Below are positions 54,630-64,000 of a stretch of 64,000 bases of DNA, in pieces (position 1 is the first letter of the stretch; each line of letters opens with the position of its first letter). The DNA lies in NCBI GenBank assembly GCA_930367215.1, contig OV884056.1, positions 85,199,285 to 85,263,284 on the forward strand, given 5' to 3'. The notes beneath the pieces were generated by a model. The model did not search any database, had not been told where the DNA came from, and saw nothing but the letters and a program-made list of their open reading frames with translations. A program made the position numbers and the translations under genes. The DNA comes from Pollenia angustigena. Taxonomy: Eukaryota; Arthropoda; Insecta; Diptera; Polleniidae.

Positions 54630-56830
54630 ATTGCCACTAGTTTTATTGCCGAGAAATCTTGTCTAAATAAAGGTTGTCGAATACTTTTTGATAACATTTT
54701 TGCAGTATTTATTATCGATTGATAAAAAATTTTAATGCTTATATTTTTTTTAACAAAACTTACAATAGTTTGATTTACGAGGATAATCGACGTATTTTTT
54801 AAAATAAGCTTTTGTTATCGATTAAAATGTTATAATAATAAAATAGTTATATACTTATTTCTGAAAAGTTTTTGTTTTCGTTAGATATTGTACGAACAAT
54901 AAATATTTTTATCAAATGTTTTCAAGGCAACATTTGTTTTATAATCGAATTATATTCTAGTGCTTGCGGTTGGTTTTTTAATGAAAAGGATTTGTTATCG
55001 TAACATTTTATTTAAAAAAATTTCTTTAATAGAATTAATTAAAAATTAATAAAAAAAATTTAATATTTTGTTAATAAAAACGTTTTGCTATTAACAAAAA
55101 CAATAACGAAAGTTCTTAAAGATCTTTGTTTTCGAATTTTTAACATAAAAAAGTTACCAAACGTTTGTAAAAAGGAACATTTACATTGACAATTTTTTTT
55201 ATCGATACCATTTTATTTAAAGTTTTTTATCGGCAATTTGTTTTTTAATACAATATAAATCATTAAATAAAAAAAAAAAAACATTATTCTTATCAAAACT
55301 TTCTCAATTATAAAGTTTGTTATCGAAACTTTTGCTACAAGTTTTCTTATCGAAACTTTTTCTATAAAAATGTTTTATTATCGAAACATTTTCTATGAAA
55401 AACTTGTGTTATCGAAACATTTTCTATAAAAAACTTTTGTTATCGGAACTTTTTCTACAATAATATTTTGTTATCGGAACTTTTTCTTTAAAAACCCGCC
55501 ACTTTAAACTTTTCTATGGACACATTTTGTAAACGTAGTTTTTTTTTAAAAAAAATATTGTTATCGACATTTTTTTAATGAAAAAGTATTGTTATTGATA
55601 CTTTTTTTTATTAAATATGTATTTGTTATCAAAACTTTGCTATATAAAAATGTTTGTTTTTGGAATCTATTATATATATGTACATATTTAAAAAGGTTTT
55701 GTTATCGAAACTTTTTCGATTAAACTTTTGGTTTCGAATTTATTTAAAAATTTAGCTATTGAAACTTTTTTCTATCGAAACTTTTTCAATAAACCTTTTG
55801 GTATCGAGTTTATTTAAAAATTTTGCTATCGAAACTTTTTTTTTATAGAAACTTTTTCTGTAAACTTTGCTATAAAAAAGTTTTGTCATTTTAACTCTAT
55901 TAAAAATATTTAAAAAGGTTTTGTTATTGAAACTTTGATTAATCTTTTGGTATCGACTATATTTAAATATTTTGTTAACAAAACTTATATAAACAGTATT
56001 AGTTATCAAAATTTTTCTGCACACAAATTGGTCATCGAAACTTTTTCTACAAAAAAAAAATTTTGTTTGCAGGGCTTTTTCTAAAAAAAAATTGCTATCG
56101 AAAGTTTTTCTATAGATAAACTTTATTATCGCACTTCTTCCATGAAAACTTTTTTATCGAAACAGTTTTTTTTAGAAACTGTTGTAATAATAACGCTTTT
56201 CTTTTGAAAAATATGGCAATCCAAACGTTTCTCTAAAACATGTTGTTGTTAATATTTCTGTTATCGAATTTTGTTTTATTAAAATCGGATTGTTATCGAA
56301 ACTTTTTTATAAAAAATTTTGCTATCGAAATTTTTTCCTTAAGGAGTTTTGCTATCGAATCCTTTGCTATGAAAAAGATTGGTCACCAAAACTCTTAAAT
56401 GTATGCAAACGGTTTTGTTACCGATGATTTTTTTTAAAAAAGTTTTGTTTAAGTTTTGTTTTCGAACACTTTTTGTATTAAAAACTGTTGCTGTGGTAAC
56501 TTTTTTGTTAAAAAATTTTATAAAAAAACTTCATCAAAAAAAAAAAAAAAATATTGTTACCGAAACTCTTTTTAGTAAAAATTTCGTTGTCGAAGTTTTT
56601 TTTATCGAAACTTTTTCTTCACAAAAAAAAGTATTGCTATTAAAACTTTTTATATGAAAAATTTCATTGTCGAAACTGTTAATTTGAAACCGTTTTGTTT
56701 TTGTTAACAAAACTTTTTCGTCCACAAGTTTTGGTATCGAAAATTTTTCGGTAAGCAAATACTGTTATCGAAACTTTTTCTATAAAAAATATTGCTATGA
56801 AAAAGTTTTGCTACTGAAAATATTTGTTAA
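54630..56830 (+). repeat. degenerate TTATCGAAACTTTTT satellite-like array
   Basis: Variants of TTTTGTTATCGAAACTTTTTCTATAAAAA recur about every 25-40 bases for more than 2 kb, densest at 55310-56840. The word TTATCGAAACTTTTT or a one- to two-base variant appears dozens of times, mostly in one orientation. Frames at 55752-56024, 56379-56657 and 56534-56758 are periodicity artefacts. Confidence 0.85.
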
Positions 56831-56834
56831 ATCT

Positions 56835-57145
56835 GTATAAATTGCAATTTTTATGAACCACGCTTTAAGCGTGGGGAATTAAAATTTAAGAACCAAGAAG
56901 AACTTGTTTTTTGTAAATACAAAATATAGATAACTATAAAGCACAAAGTATACAGAGATGAAAAAAGTGACGTATGAAAAATGCCTAAATCATTTGCGAG
57001 GGCAGCTTTCGAAGAAAGAGAAAGAAAACGTTTTTTGTAAGTGAAGTGACAATGCGTAAAAACAGGCCGCTACTATCTACACAAATTGCATAATCTCGTG
57101 ACGCCTCTGTATACTCTGTGCTATAAAGTAACGAGTAAAAGTGTA
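56835..57145. other. no gene recognised
   Basis: Non-repetitive AT-rich sequence between the satellite-like array and the CAAGGCGAATT MITE. Confidence 0.4.
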
Positions 57146-57155
57146 AAGAAAGAAT

Positions 57156-57350
57156 CAAGGCGAATTGACTAGAAGGTGGGGTGAAGTCAACATATGGTGT
57201 TTTTTTCGGTGGTCGACTTGTCAAAGTTTGTATACAAACTAGTTTTTTATGTAAACACATCAATTTTTTTACTAGCAATTTTTTTGACAGCCCGACCACA
57301 GAAGCGGTGTTGTTGTAGAGTTGACCTCACCTTCTAGTCAATTCGCCTTG
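57156..57350. mobile_element. CAAGGCGAATT MITE 1 (hAT-type)
   Basis: The ends CAAGGCGAATTGACTAGAAG and, reverse-complemented, the same 20 bases form perfect TIRs. GAAAGAAT flanks both sides (57148-57155 and 57351-57358), an 8-bp hAT-type duplication. 195 bp, non-coding; the antisense frame at 56985-57299 is a shadow. Confidence 0.9.
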
Positions 57351-57359
57351 GAAAGAATC

Positions 57360-58940
57360 CTTTCTCCGTATTGCAGTGCGCAATCGATGATATTGAAATA
57401 ACCCGAATGATTAAATTTGTTTCATTGAACATATTACCAATTCCGCAAGGAGAGATAAACAAAATAATGAATAGAGAATGAAACCAGTGAAAATATTTTG
57501 CAATTTCTGGAATCTAAAATATCCGAATAAACAAAACACTAATATTAAAATGTTCGTAATTAAAGAGAATCAAAGTGGTTATAACTTTTTTTAGTTTTAA
57601 CTATTCTGCTTTTATCTGTTCGGAAGTTAAAACTTTTAGCAGAATTTCTGAGAAATTTGTATATCTAAAATATTTTTTGTTTATTAATATTCTCATTTGT
57701 CTAACAAATTGAAAGTAATGACCATGAACTTTAAAACAATAGAACACACTTACAACAACAATCACATTATTTTAGCCTCGAGGCCAGAAATGTTAAAAAG
57801 AAATCACATGAACTACAACAAAAGTGTGTAGTTGGCAAAAAAAAGCTCACAAGACACAAAAAGGTTACTGACTTGAAAACCATAAACGAGGGGATTTAAA
57901 AACATGAAACCTCCGTCATCTCTTCTCTTTCCCTCTCTCTTACTAGCTGAGAAGTCTAAAACAATTTTAAATTCCCTTTTGAATTTGGGGCAACAACTCT
58001 GTTAAATGAGTCAGCATCTTTAAGTAGCAAAAACAAAGAACAAAAATCATTAAAAATAAATAATGGAATAAATAGTTCAGAACATTATTAAACTCTTATA
58101 CCAGGGATGGAAAATTGAAAAAATGAGATGGCGAAATAGTACTTTATTTAAAATTGTTGGTACTTTTTATTAAACATGTTATTTTTATTGAAAAGTAAGT
58201 TAAAAAGAAATAAAAATACATTCAACAAAAAAGTGAATAATTTTCATATAAAAAACAAGAAAAGAGGAGTACTTAAACTAACGTGGTTGTGCCATGGTAT
58301 TTTTATGCTGGAAAAGTACTGAAAACAGTAAAATATTGTTGAATTTTCCATCGTTGTCTTATACACACCCATACGTACATAACTGAACTTCTCAATGATC
58401 ATATTTATTCGCATACTCATAGATAAAAAAAAACATTAACTTTTAATTTTTATGTCTTAAAACGTCAACCGGAAATTGAAGTAGTTTGCTTTTATAGTAC
58501 ATGCGGAGGAAGACACATTCATACCCAAATGCTCTAAATGTTTTGTATTTGTTCTATCCAATATTCTTCTAGGGTTTTATATTTGAGGGAAATTTCCCAG
58601 GAATTTTGTGACTAAAAATGTTGGGATTTTTAATTTATATTAAATTAAAGGTTATTAAAGAAACGTTTTTGGAAATGGAGTAGAATCTCTCTGTATACTA
58701 GAGTGGTCAAAAAAAATTAAAGTGAACTCTAAAGTAAATAATAGGCCTTATTTGGCTCCGTATATAAAAACATTTAATAAAAAGCTTGGTGCCGATTGGA
58801 TAAAGAAAAGTCGAGGCGGAAATCGATTAAAAATTTGAATTGCGAAAACGCAATTTTTTTTGTTTTTAATTTTAAAATTTTTTAATTGTCGTAAAAGCTT
58901 TATTCCAGATGGTAAATTTATCGAAATGTAGCTACAATTA
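57360..58940. other. no gene recognised
   Basis: AT-rich DNA with a CT-rich patch near 57916-57942. No supported features. Confidence 0.45.
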
Positions 58941-58941
58941 T

Positions 58942-59196
58942 GTTTTCAAACAGGGGCAAATTATGGCAGTCGTAATCAAATACTTTTTCGATACGAATGC
59001 AATTTTATTTCAGTCGATACTGAACGAATCGTTATAATTTTTTCAGTGTTGTGAAAACTTAAATAAATTCCTTTACAACACTTAAAAAAATACCGATCCG
59101 TTCAGTATGGACCGAAAGAATTAGAAAAACAATTGGTTTCGAATCGAATTAGTATTCGATCACGACTGCCATAAGTTGCCCCCAGGTGTGAAAACC
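58942..59196. mobile_element. foldback MITE with GGGGCAA..TATGGCAGTCG arms
   Basis: TTTTCAAACAGGGGCAAATT and, inverted, TTTTCACACCTGGGGGCAAC continue into ATGGCAGTCGT(A/G)ATC(A/G)AATAC. About 255 bp. A half copy lies at 99-222. Confidence 0.75.
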
Positions 59197-59319
59197 CAAA
59201 ATCGGTTGTGAATGAAATTGCGTTTTTTAAACGTTTAACATGTATTGGATAATTTTAGGCCCCAAGTTAAATTTTAATTTTTTTATTTTGAAATATTAAT
59301 TTCTTTTTAGAGAAAATTT

Positions 59320-60188
59320 TGGGTGATTTTTTAAGAGCTATATGAAAATTTAAAAAAACCCCATAAAATTCAGAAAAATGCATGAAATCTTTATTTGAAT
59401 CGATAGTACGGTCCATATAATTTAATGTTTGAAGATTATTTCATGCAAATGTTGACCGTAACTGCGCCTCAAATGGTCCATCCGTTTAGTCAAATTTTGG
59501 CATACTCATACTAAATATTGTCTTCCAATGCGTCAATTGAAGAATTGAGCTTTAACATAGCCCCACGAAAAATAGTCTAAAGGCGTTAAATCGCACGATC
59601 TAGGCGGCCAATTGACCGGTCCCGAACGTGAAATAAAATGTTCACCGAACTCGCCTCTCAATAAGTCCATTGTTAAACGTGCTGTGTGGCATGTGGCACC
59701 GTCTTGTTGAAACCACATGTCATGCAAGTCAAGCTCTTGCATTTTGTGCAAAAAAAAGTTGGATATTGGTTGAGTAACAGAGGCCCAATTGCTGCGAAGG
59801 CAACGAATCGATAATTGATGGTCATCATTAACACTGGCCGATACAGCTGCGATATTTTTTTCACTTCGCACTTTACGTAAGCGTGTTGGTGGTTTAATAT
59901 CCAACAATGTAAATTTGGTGCGAAATTTAGTCACAATAGCCCGAATAGCCCCTTCAGTGGGTCGATTAAACTGACCATAAAATGGAAGAAGCGCGCGATG
60001 AACTTTCTTAACAGAACACGCATTTTTATAATAAAATTCAATAATTTGCAAGCGTTATTCGTTTGTAAGACGATTCATGGTTAAATTATAGACCAAACTG
60101 AAGATGTTTGACAGTGAAACAAAACACAAAACGTGCGTCAACTGTTTAAACCAGTGTTGCCAAAAAGATAACAGCTAAAAAATCACCC
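59320..60188 (-). pseudogene. internally deleted DD41D mariner with both ends
   Basis: The TIRs are GGGTGATTTTTTAAGAGC at the 3' end (near 59321) and, read from the other side, GGGTGATTTTTTAGCTGTTA at the 5' end (near 60188). The frame at 59533-60051 starts late: a start region ATG at 60076 lies upstream but is cut by a stop (GAATAACGCTTGC). It reads LQIIEFYYKNACSVKKVHRA, RPTEGAIRAIVTKFRTKF, then jumps from SNWASVTQ to ISNFFLHKMQELDLHDMWFQ. It keeps QQDGATCHTARLTMDLL and SCDLTPLDYFSWGYVKAQ; 41 residues separate these two Asp. The first catalytic Asp is deleted, so it is inactive. A C-terminal MDHLRRSYGQHLHEI stretch lies near 59430-59475. Confidence 0.9.
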
Positions 60189-60269
60189 GATAGTAACCAT
60201 AATACTCACAGTACTAAGAACAACACCTGTTCGGTTAAAAGCAAAACAAAACAAACACATGAAACAGCT

Positions 60270-60476
60270 CAAGGCGAATTAAACAACAGGTGGTGTCGGA
60301 ACTACAACAATCCAAAAACAACAGAAACAACACAGGGTTTTTTGCATTGCATTGTTAGTGCCGTTAGCTCGAAATGTCTACCATTATTAGCAAAGCACTA
60401 ACAAATCTAAAACAAATAAGCTCGAACTGTCAAAATCAGATGCCGTTTCGACACCACCTGTAATTAATTCGCCTTG
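60270..60476. mobile_element. CAAGGCGAATT MITE 2 (hAT-type)
   Basis: The ends CAAGGCGAATTAAACAACAG and, reverse-complemented, CAAGGCGAATTAATTACAGG both continue to GGTGGTGTCG. The perfect 8-bp duplication AAACAGCT lies at 60262-60269 and 60477-60484. Confidence 0.9.
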
Positions 60477-60663
60477 AAACAGCTGTTTCAAAAAATCTTG
60501 CAAGTAAAATTTTACCAGTAAAAATTATTTGCAAGAATTGTTTGTCTCTCAATTTTTTTACTCTCTTTTGACGCTCTCTACTTTAAAATTTCCAGTAACA
60601 ATTATTACAAATTTGTTAAAATTTTTAGTAAATGAACAGAGCTATTGTAGAAAGTACAAACGG

Positions 60664-60915
60664 CAAGGCGAATTCTTTTTTCAGGTGGTGTTGAAACCAC
60701 TACTGTGCAACTTTTTTTTCTTACTTTGTGCCGGTTCACAAACGTAAAGTTTGACTCGTCAAGTATTGAGTTTTTGGAGAGAGGGGGAAAAAAATAATAT
60801 TCTCTTTTCCTTTTTGACATATCGACCAACCAAAGCAACAAATAAAATACAATGTTGTGTTTTGGTATTGTACTTGGTGTAGTATCGACACCACCGTTTA
60901 CATGAATTCGCCTCG
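60664..60915. mobile_element. CAAGGCGAATT MITE 3, containing half of a CCGGTTCAC MITE
   Basis: CAAGGCGAATTCTTTTTTCAGGTGGTGTTG at the left and, reverse-complemented, CGAGGCGAATTCATGTAAAC at the right reach GGTGGTGTCG. The flanking 8-mers are only partly alike. At 60728-60800 one arm of the CCGGTTCACA..AGTTTGACTCGTCAAG MITE is embedded. Confidence 0.75.
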
Positions 60916-61290
60916 GTGAAAGGTATAAAAATTTAAAAAGTACCCAATAGGCCTGCTGTTAACACTAAATTCAACGTTAAGAACCAGCTAAAAACTATTT
61001 TCCCTGGACTTACACTTCTTCTATTTGAGATTGATTTTACTTATAAAACAGAAAAAAAATAATTCTAATGTTTTGCGTTTTTTGTTTTATTAAATTTTGT
61101 TTTATATCAACTGTATAATTGGTATAATTTATTTTGTTTTTATTCTCTTTTTGTTTGTTATAACTTTAACGGCTTATTGCTTCTCGGTTATCCTCTTCGT
61201 CTACTTCAATTGCATTTTCTTCGTAATTATCTTTAATTTCCTTTAATTTTTAATTTTCTCTTTTTAGATTTAACTCATGGTTTATTCGTT
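60916..61290. other. no gene recognised
   Basis: T-rich sequence without TIRs or supported coding frames. Confidence 0.4.
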
Positions 61291-61293
61291 ATA

Positions 61294-61600
61294 CAGGGTG
61301 GCTCAAACTGTCCAAAGGGGTTTGAGTTAATTGTAACTTTTTATTAAAGACAAAATTATAAATTTTAAAAAATGTAGAAAATTTTAATTTAATTATGAAA
61401 AATTATATCTCACAACTGGTGGAAATTTTCTGCTTCGCACATACTAACGTGCTCTTTTTTAAATATTTTCCATAACTTCTTGCAAAACTTCGAGTTTAAT
61501 TTTTTTTGTTCGATTGCAAATTAATCCTACTTAATTACCCAAATCTTCTTCACAAAATGCTGAAAAAATTCAAACCCCTTCGGCCATTTTGGGCCACCCG
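61294..61600. mobile_element. MITE with CAGGGTGGCTCAAA ends
   Basis: Left CAGGGTGGCTCAAACTGTCC and the reverse complement of the right CGGGTGGCCCAAAATGGCCG both continue to AAGGGGTTTGA. The flanks are TATA-like, as for Tc1/mariner-type MITEs. About 307 bp, non-coding. Confidence 0.7.
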
Positions 61601-61843
61601 TTATATTTTTAATTTCCCTGTTACATTCGTATCTTTCATAATTTCTTTTTACATATCTATGTAATTTATCTTCTCAAGCGTACTAAGTACCAAAGGACTC
61701 TGTATTTGTATTTTCAAAAGAGTACGTACACATTTTTTTACATGTGCTGCCTGTAACTGTCTTTTTATTTCTCATTAATATTTCTTTATAATTTTTAATA
61801 CTTTATTTTACTTTTCCTCTACTAAAAGGCCATAGGAGACAAA

Positions 61844-61966
61844 ATGTTGAAAACATTTTTAATTATTTCAACTTTGAACCTTGTGTGGGCTGCAAATTGT
61901 AACTTGGAGGAAATCTCAATTGAAAACACAATGAAGATACAGATTAAAAACATTTTGCGTGCTTAA
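61844..61966 (+). CDS. candidate 40-residue secreted peptide
   Basis: ATG at 61844 lies in the optimal fly context GACAAAATG and opens a 40-codon frame ending TAA at 61964. Residues 1-16 (MLKTFLIISTLNLVWA) have the charge, hydrophobic core and small -1/-3 residues of a signal peptide, with likely cleavage before ANCNLEE. The mature part of about 24 residues (NCNLEEISIENTMKIQIKNI-) has one Cys and a plausible amphipathic helix. Upstream TTTTACTTTTCCTCTACTAAAAG|GCCATAGG could be a splice acceptor, or the region may be a leader of a single-exon gene. It lies outside any recognised TE. I do not recognise a family; such short peptides include immune, neuropeptide-like and accessory-gland products. 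A chance frame cannot be excluded. Confidence 0.45.
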   Translation: MLKTFLIISTLNLVWAANCNLEEISIENTMKIQIKNILRA

Positions 61967-62341
61967 GAAATCAGCATTCTTAGAGACATACAAGATTAAA
62001 TTAAATCAATATTAATGATACTTACAAATATAATAACTTGTGCGTTGATAAAACTTTTAGAAACGAAAATAATTATGAAAAAATATTAATTTGATTTTAA
62101 GGCAACAGTTGCCTTAACACCATAAAAGCTTAACTTCCATTCTCTTGTAATAATTTTATGAAAACATTAAATTTCCAAATTTTAAAAGATTGGAAATACA
62201 GTGGTATCCCGGTTTAACGTATACGTAACGTACGGTCATATTTTTTCCATTGAGTACCTTATATTACGAACAAACAGCAAAACGTGTACTCTATATAACG
62301 AATTTTTACAAAAAAATTTGAAAAAACAAAATAGAATAAAT

Positions 62342-62890
62342 CAGTGTGCGAAAATAAATAGTACATTATTTAACTTTCGGCTCACACACCCAGGAACGAT
62401 ATTTATTTTTTTAGTGATTGTGTAGACATACACAACCCTTAATACCGTTCGTAACTATTTTCAAGAAAGAACCGAACATTATATAATGTTCGGCTCTTCG
62501 TTAAAAAACAGAACAATTGTAGTGATACTGTAAAAAAACATTATATTTTAATGTTCTATAATGTTTTTTTCGTGTGTGTATTTTGTTTTTGTAAAAATGT
62601 TTTTTTTTACCAGCCAAAAGGGACGAACATTAACGAGCCGAACCGAACACATTGAAGTTTGTGGATTTTCAAAAAAAAAAAAAAAAAAAAAAACCGAACG
62701 GAGTTAAATGTTTACATCTTTTGTTGAGTTTGATAAAAACAGTAATATTTTTGTGTTCGAAAGATGACTAACAAGGAAACGTTATTTTTTTTATGATTTT
62801 CTACACAAACACTATTAGAGTTTGTGTTTTCCACAAATCAACCGAACCGAACATTTAAAAACGATATTTAGTGTTTATTTTCGAACACTG
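62342..62890. mobile_element. hAT MITE, CAGTGTTCGAAAATAAAC family, copy 3
   Basis: The ends CAGTGTGCGAAAATAAA and, reverse-complemented, CAGTGTTCGAAAATAAAC are flanked by GAATAAAT (62334-62341) and GAATGAAT (62891-62898), an 8-bp duplication with one mismatch. The interior matches copy 2 closely apart from an A-run expansion near 62672. Confidence 0.9.
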
Positions 62891-62993
62891 GAATGAATGC
62901 ATTCTTTCTCTTTTGTTTTTGTACACATTTTTACCATACTTTAAGAGTTAAGAGAAGTACCTTTGAAATATTTAGTTTAATTAAACAGCGAAA

Positions 62994-63268
62994 GATCTAA
63001 ACGAATGGGTCAATGAAAATCATGATGATCTCATAAACTGTGAAGGTGACGATAGTGATAAAAATGAAGAAAACGAGCCTACTCTAGAAACTGGAACGAA
63101 AGTGAAACATTCGAATGCAGTAAAGCACTTTGAACAGTGTATTAAATGGGGGATGAAAACAATATTGAAACGTCAAAAAAATTGCTAAGAGAGCTCCAGG
63201 AAGAAAAAGTTCAATGCTCGATTAAAGCACTTCAAAAACAGACAAATTTAAAGGATTATTTTAAATAA
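62994..63268 (+). pseudogene. pogo-like transposase C-terminal remnant
   Basis: The reading frame gives LNEWVNENHDDLINCEGDD and ETGTKVKHSNAVKHFEQCIKW. A one-base change in a G run (near 63150) shifts the frame, which continues as LLRELQEEKVQCSIKALQKQ and ends TNLKDYFK-stop. The acidic linker and 'HxxAVxxFExxxxW' pattern fit the C-terminal tail of pogo/Tigger-type transposases. The DDE core and DNA-binding domain are deleted. Confidence 0.7.
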
Positions 63269-63745
63269 CTTGAATATGTTTTACGTTTTTTAAGTTCATT
63301 ATTATTAGTTTTGTTCCCCACTATGTACTCATTTAATTGAAAATTATATGAAGTATTTATTTTTTGTTTGTGTTATGAATGAAAATAAACGAATTTACTT
63401 TGTTTTATTAATAAAAATATATTAAAAAAAACTTCGAGATATAACGAAAGGCCCTGACAATATATAATTCGTTAAACCGGTATACCACTGTAATTATACT
63501 CTTTAAAATCATTTAACTTACAAAATTTCCCTTTATATTTTCTTATTTCTTTCAACTTTTTCTTAGTACCTCAATTAACGTTTTAGGGAAACCCTTACTC
63601 TAATTTGAAATGCAATACCTTTACGAGATAATCGTTTGCTAACGTATATAGCGCTACCTGAAATGCAAAAGGCCCTAACTAACCAAAAATTTCCACTTTT
63701 TCATTGATTCTGAAGTATTAAATCAACTAGTGCTGGGATACTTTC

Positions 63746-63979
63746 TACCCAGTAAAAACTTCGCTTACTTTTTCAAAATGAATAGCTTCTCTCACTCATT
63801 ATTTGGTACTTATTTATGGATGTATGTAGTTAAAAAAATAATGACTTACTTAGGAATGCGTTAATTTTGGGACATCCTTTGGAAAATTCATTGGTTCCTT
63901 CAGTAGAATTGTAAGTAGTGCTTTTAAGTATTTCTGATTACTTAATGCATTATTTTGTAGGCGAAGTTTTTACCGGGTA
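63746..63979. mobile_element. MITE with TACCCRGTAAAAACTTCGC ends
   Basis: Left TACCCAGTAAAAACTTCGCT and the reverse complement of the right TACCCGGTAAAAACTTCGCC form TIRs of about 24 bases around a 234-bp non-coding element at the end of the window. Confidence 0.75.
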
Positions 63980-64000
63980 TCGATATTTTCTACTATCGAT

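Larger units (their letters stand above)
62199..63490 (+). mobile_element. pogo-like (Tc1/mariner) element interrupted by a hAT MITE
   Basis: The ends CAGTGGTATCCCGGTTTAAC and, reverse-complemented, CAGTGGTATACCGGTTTAAC are bordered by TA (62197-62198 and 63491-63492). Subterminal ATATAACGAA words recur at both ends. Only a C-terminal transposase remnant (62994-63268) remains. The hAT MITE at 62342-62890 is inserted near the left end. Confidence 0.85.

Noticed and set aside
55752..56758. Three 74-92 codon frames
   Set aside because: They are periodicity artefacts of the TTATCGAAACTTTTT array.
54630..56830. CRISPR-like array
   Set aside because: Repeats are highly degenerate, spacing is irregular, there are no cas genes, and the context is animal DNA.

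Overview
This is an AT-rich stretch of animal nuclear DNA, most likely from a higher (brachyceran) fly. The reasons are the family mix (DD41D 'rosa-like' mariners, Transib, Helitron, hAT, pogo and Harbinger-type MITEs), opa-type CAG/CAA runs, and fly-like start and splice contexts. It is almost entirely transposable-element sequence in intergenic or intronic DNA. The host content is small: one convincing 5' coding exon (40579-40883, donor GTAAGT), one candidate 40-residue secreted peptide gene (61844-61966), a possible terminal exon at 36060, and an unexplained open frame at 39180-39392. No tRNA, rRNA or CRISPR locus is supported.

Layout. 0-7 kb: AT-rich DNA with dispersed AATTCAGCT-type palindromes, a 20-base G run, a TA-flanked TIR element (3181-3995) and two MITEs with CATATCG-type ends. 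7.1-8.55 kb: the Pif1-like helicase end of a Helitron with a plausible 3' terminus. 8.6-11.1 kb: a truncated mariner and a CTTTTATAC-type array. 11.1-20.1 kb: the most informative region. One minus-strand mariner is split by two Transib-type elements (target duplications CGACG and CGGCG). One of these carries a third Transib-type element (duplication CCATG). The other carries a mariner with an uninterrupted 361-codon DD41D transposase and a 1.4 kb hAT element. 20.9-22.0 kb: a degraded mariner. 22.7-24.4 kb: a GC-rich foldback element and a tRNA-like TIR element. 26.5-29.4 kb: nested hAT, Harbinger-type and other MITEs. 30.7-35.1 kb: a TA-flanked element split by a second hAT copy, then two mariner pseudogenes, one holding a 0.45 kb TIR insertion. 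35.3-38.1 kb: more tRNA-like elements and a possible host terminal exon. 40-41 kb: the host exon. 41-53 kb: many TIR elements, a large inverted duplication (47.2-49.1 kb), and a site where insertion order can be read from interlocking target duplications (51.2-52.9 kb). 54.6-56.8 kb: a degenerate satellite-like array built on TTATCGAAACTTTTT. 57-61.6 kb: three CAAGGCGAATT MITEs, an internally deleted mariner and other MITEs. 61.8 kb to the end: the small peptide frame, a pogo-like element interrupted by a hAT MITE, and a terminal MITE.

Nearly every transposase frame is broken. The exception is the mariner at 12260-13345, whose frame is open although its 5' TIR has lost its outer bases. Target-site duplications and interrupted frames, all read directly from the sequence, give relative insertion ages. 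Family names rest on remembered motifs rather than database searches.
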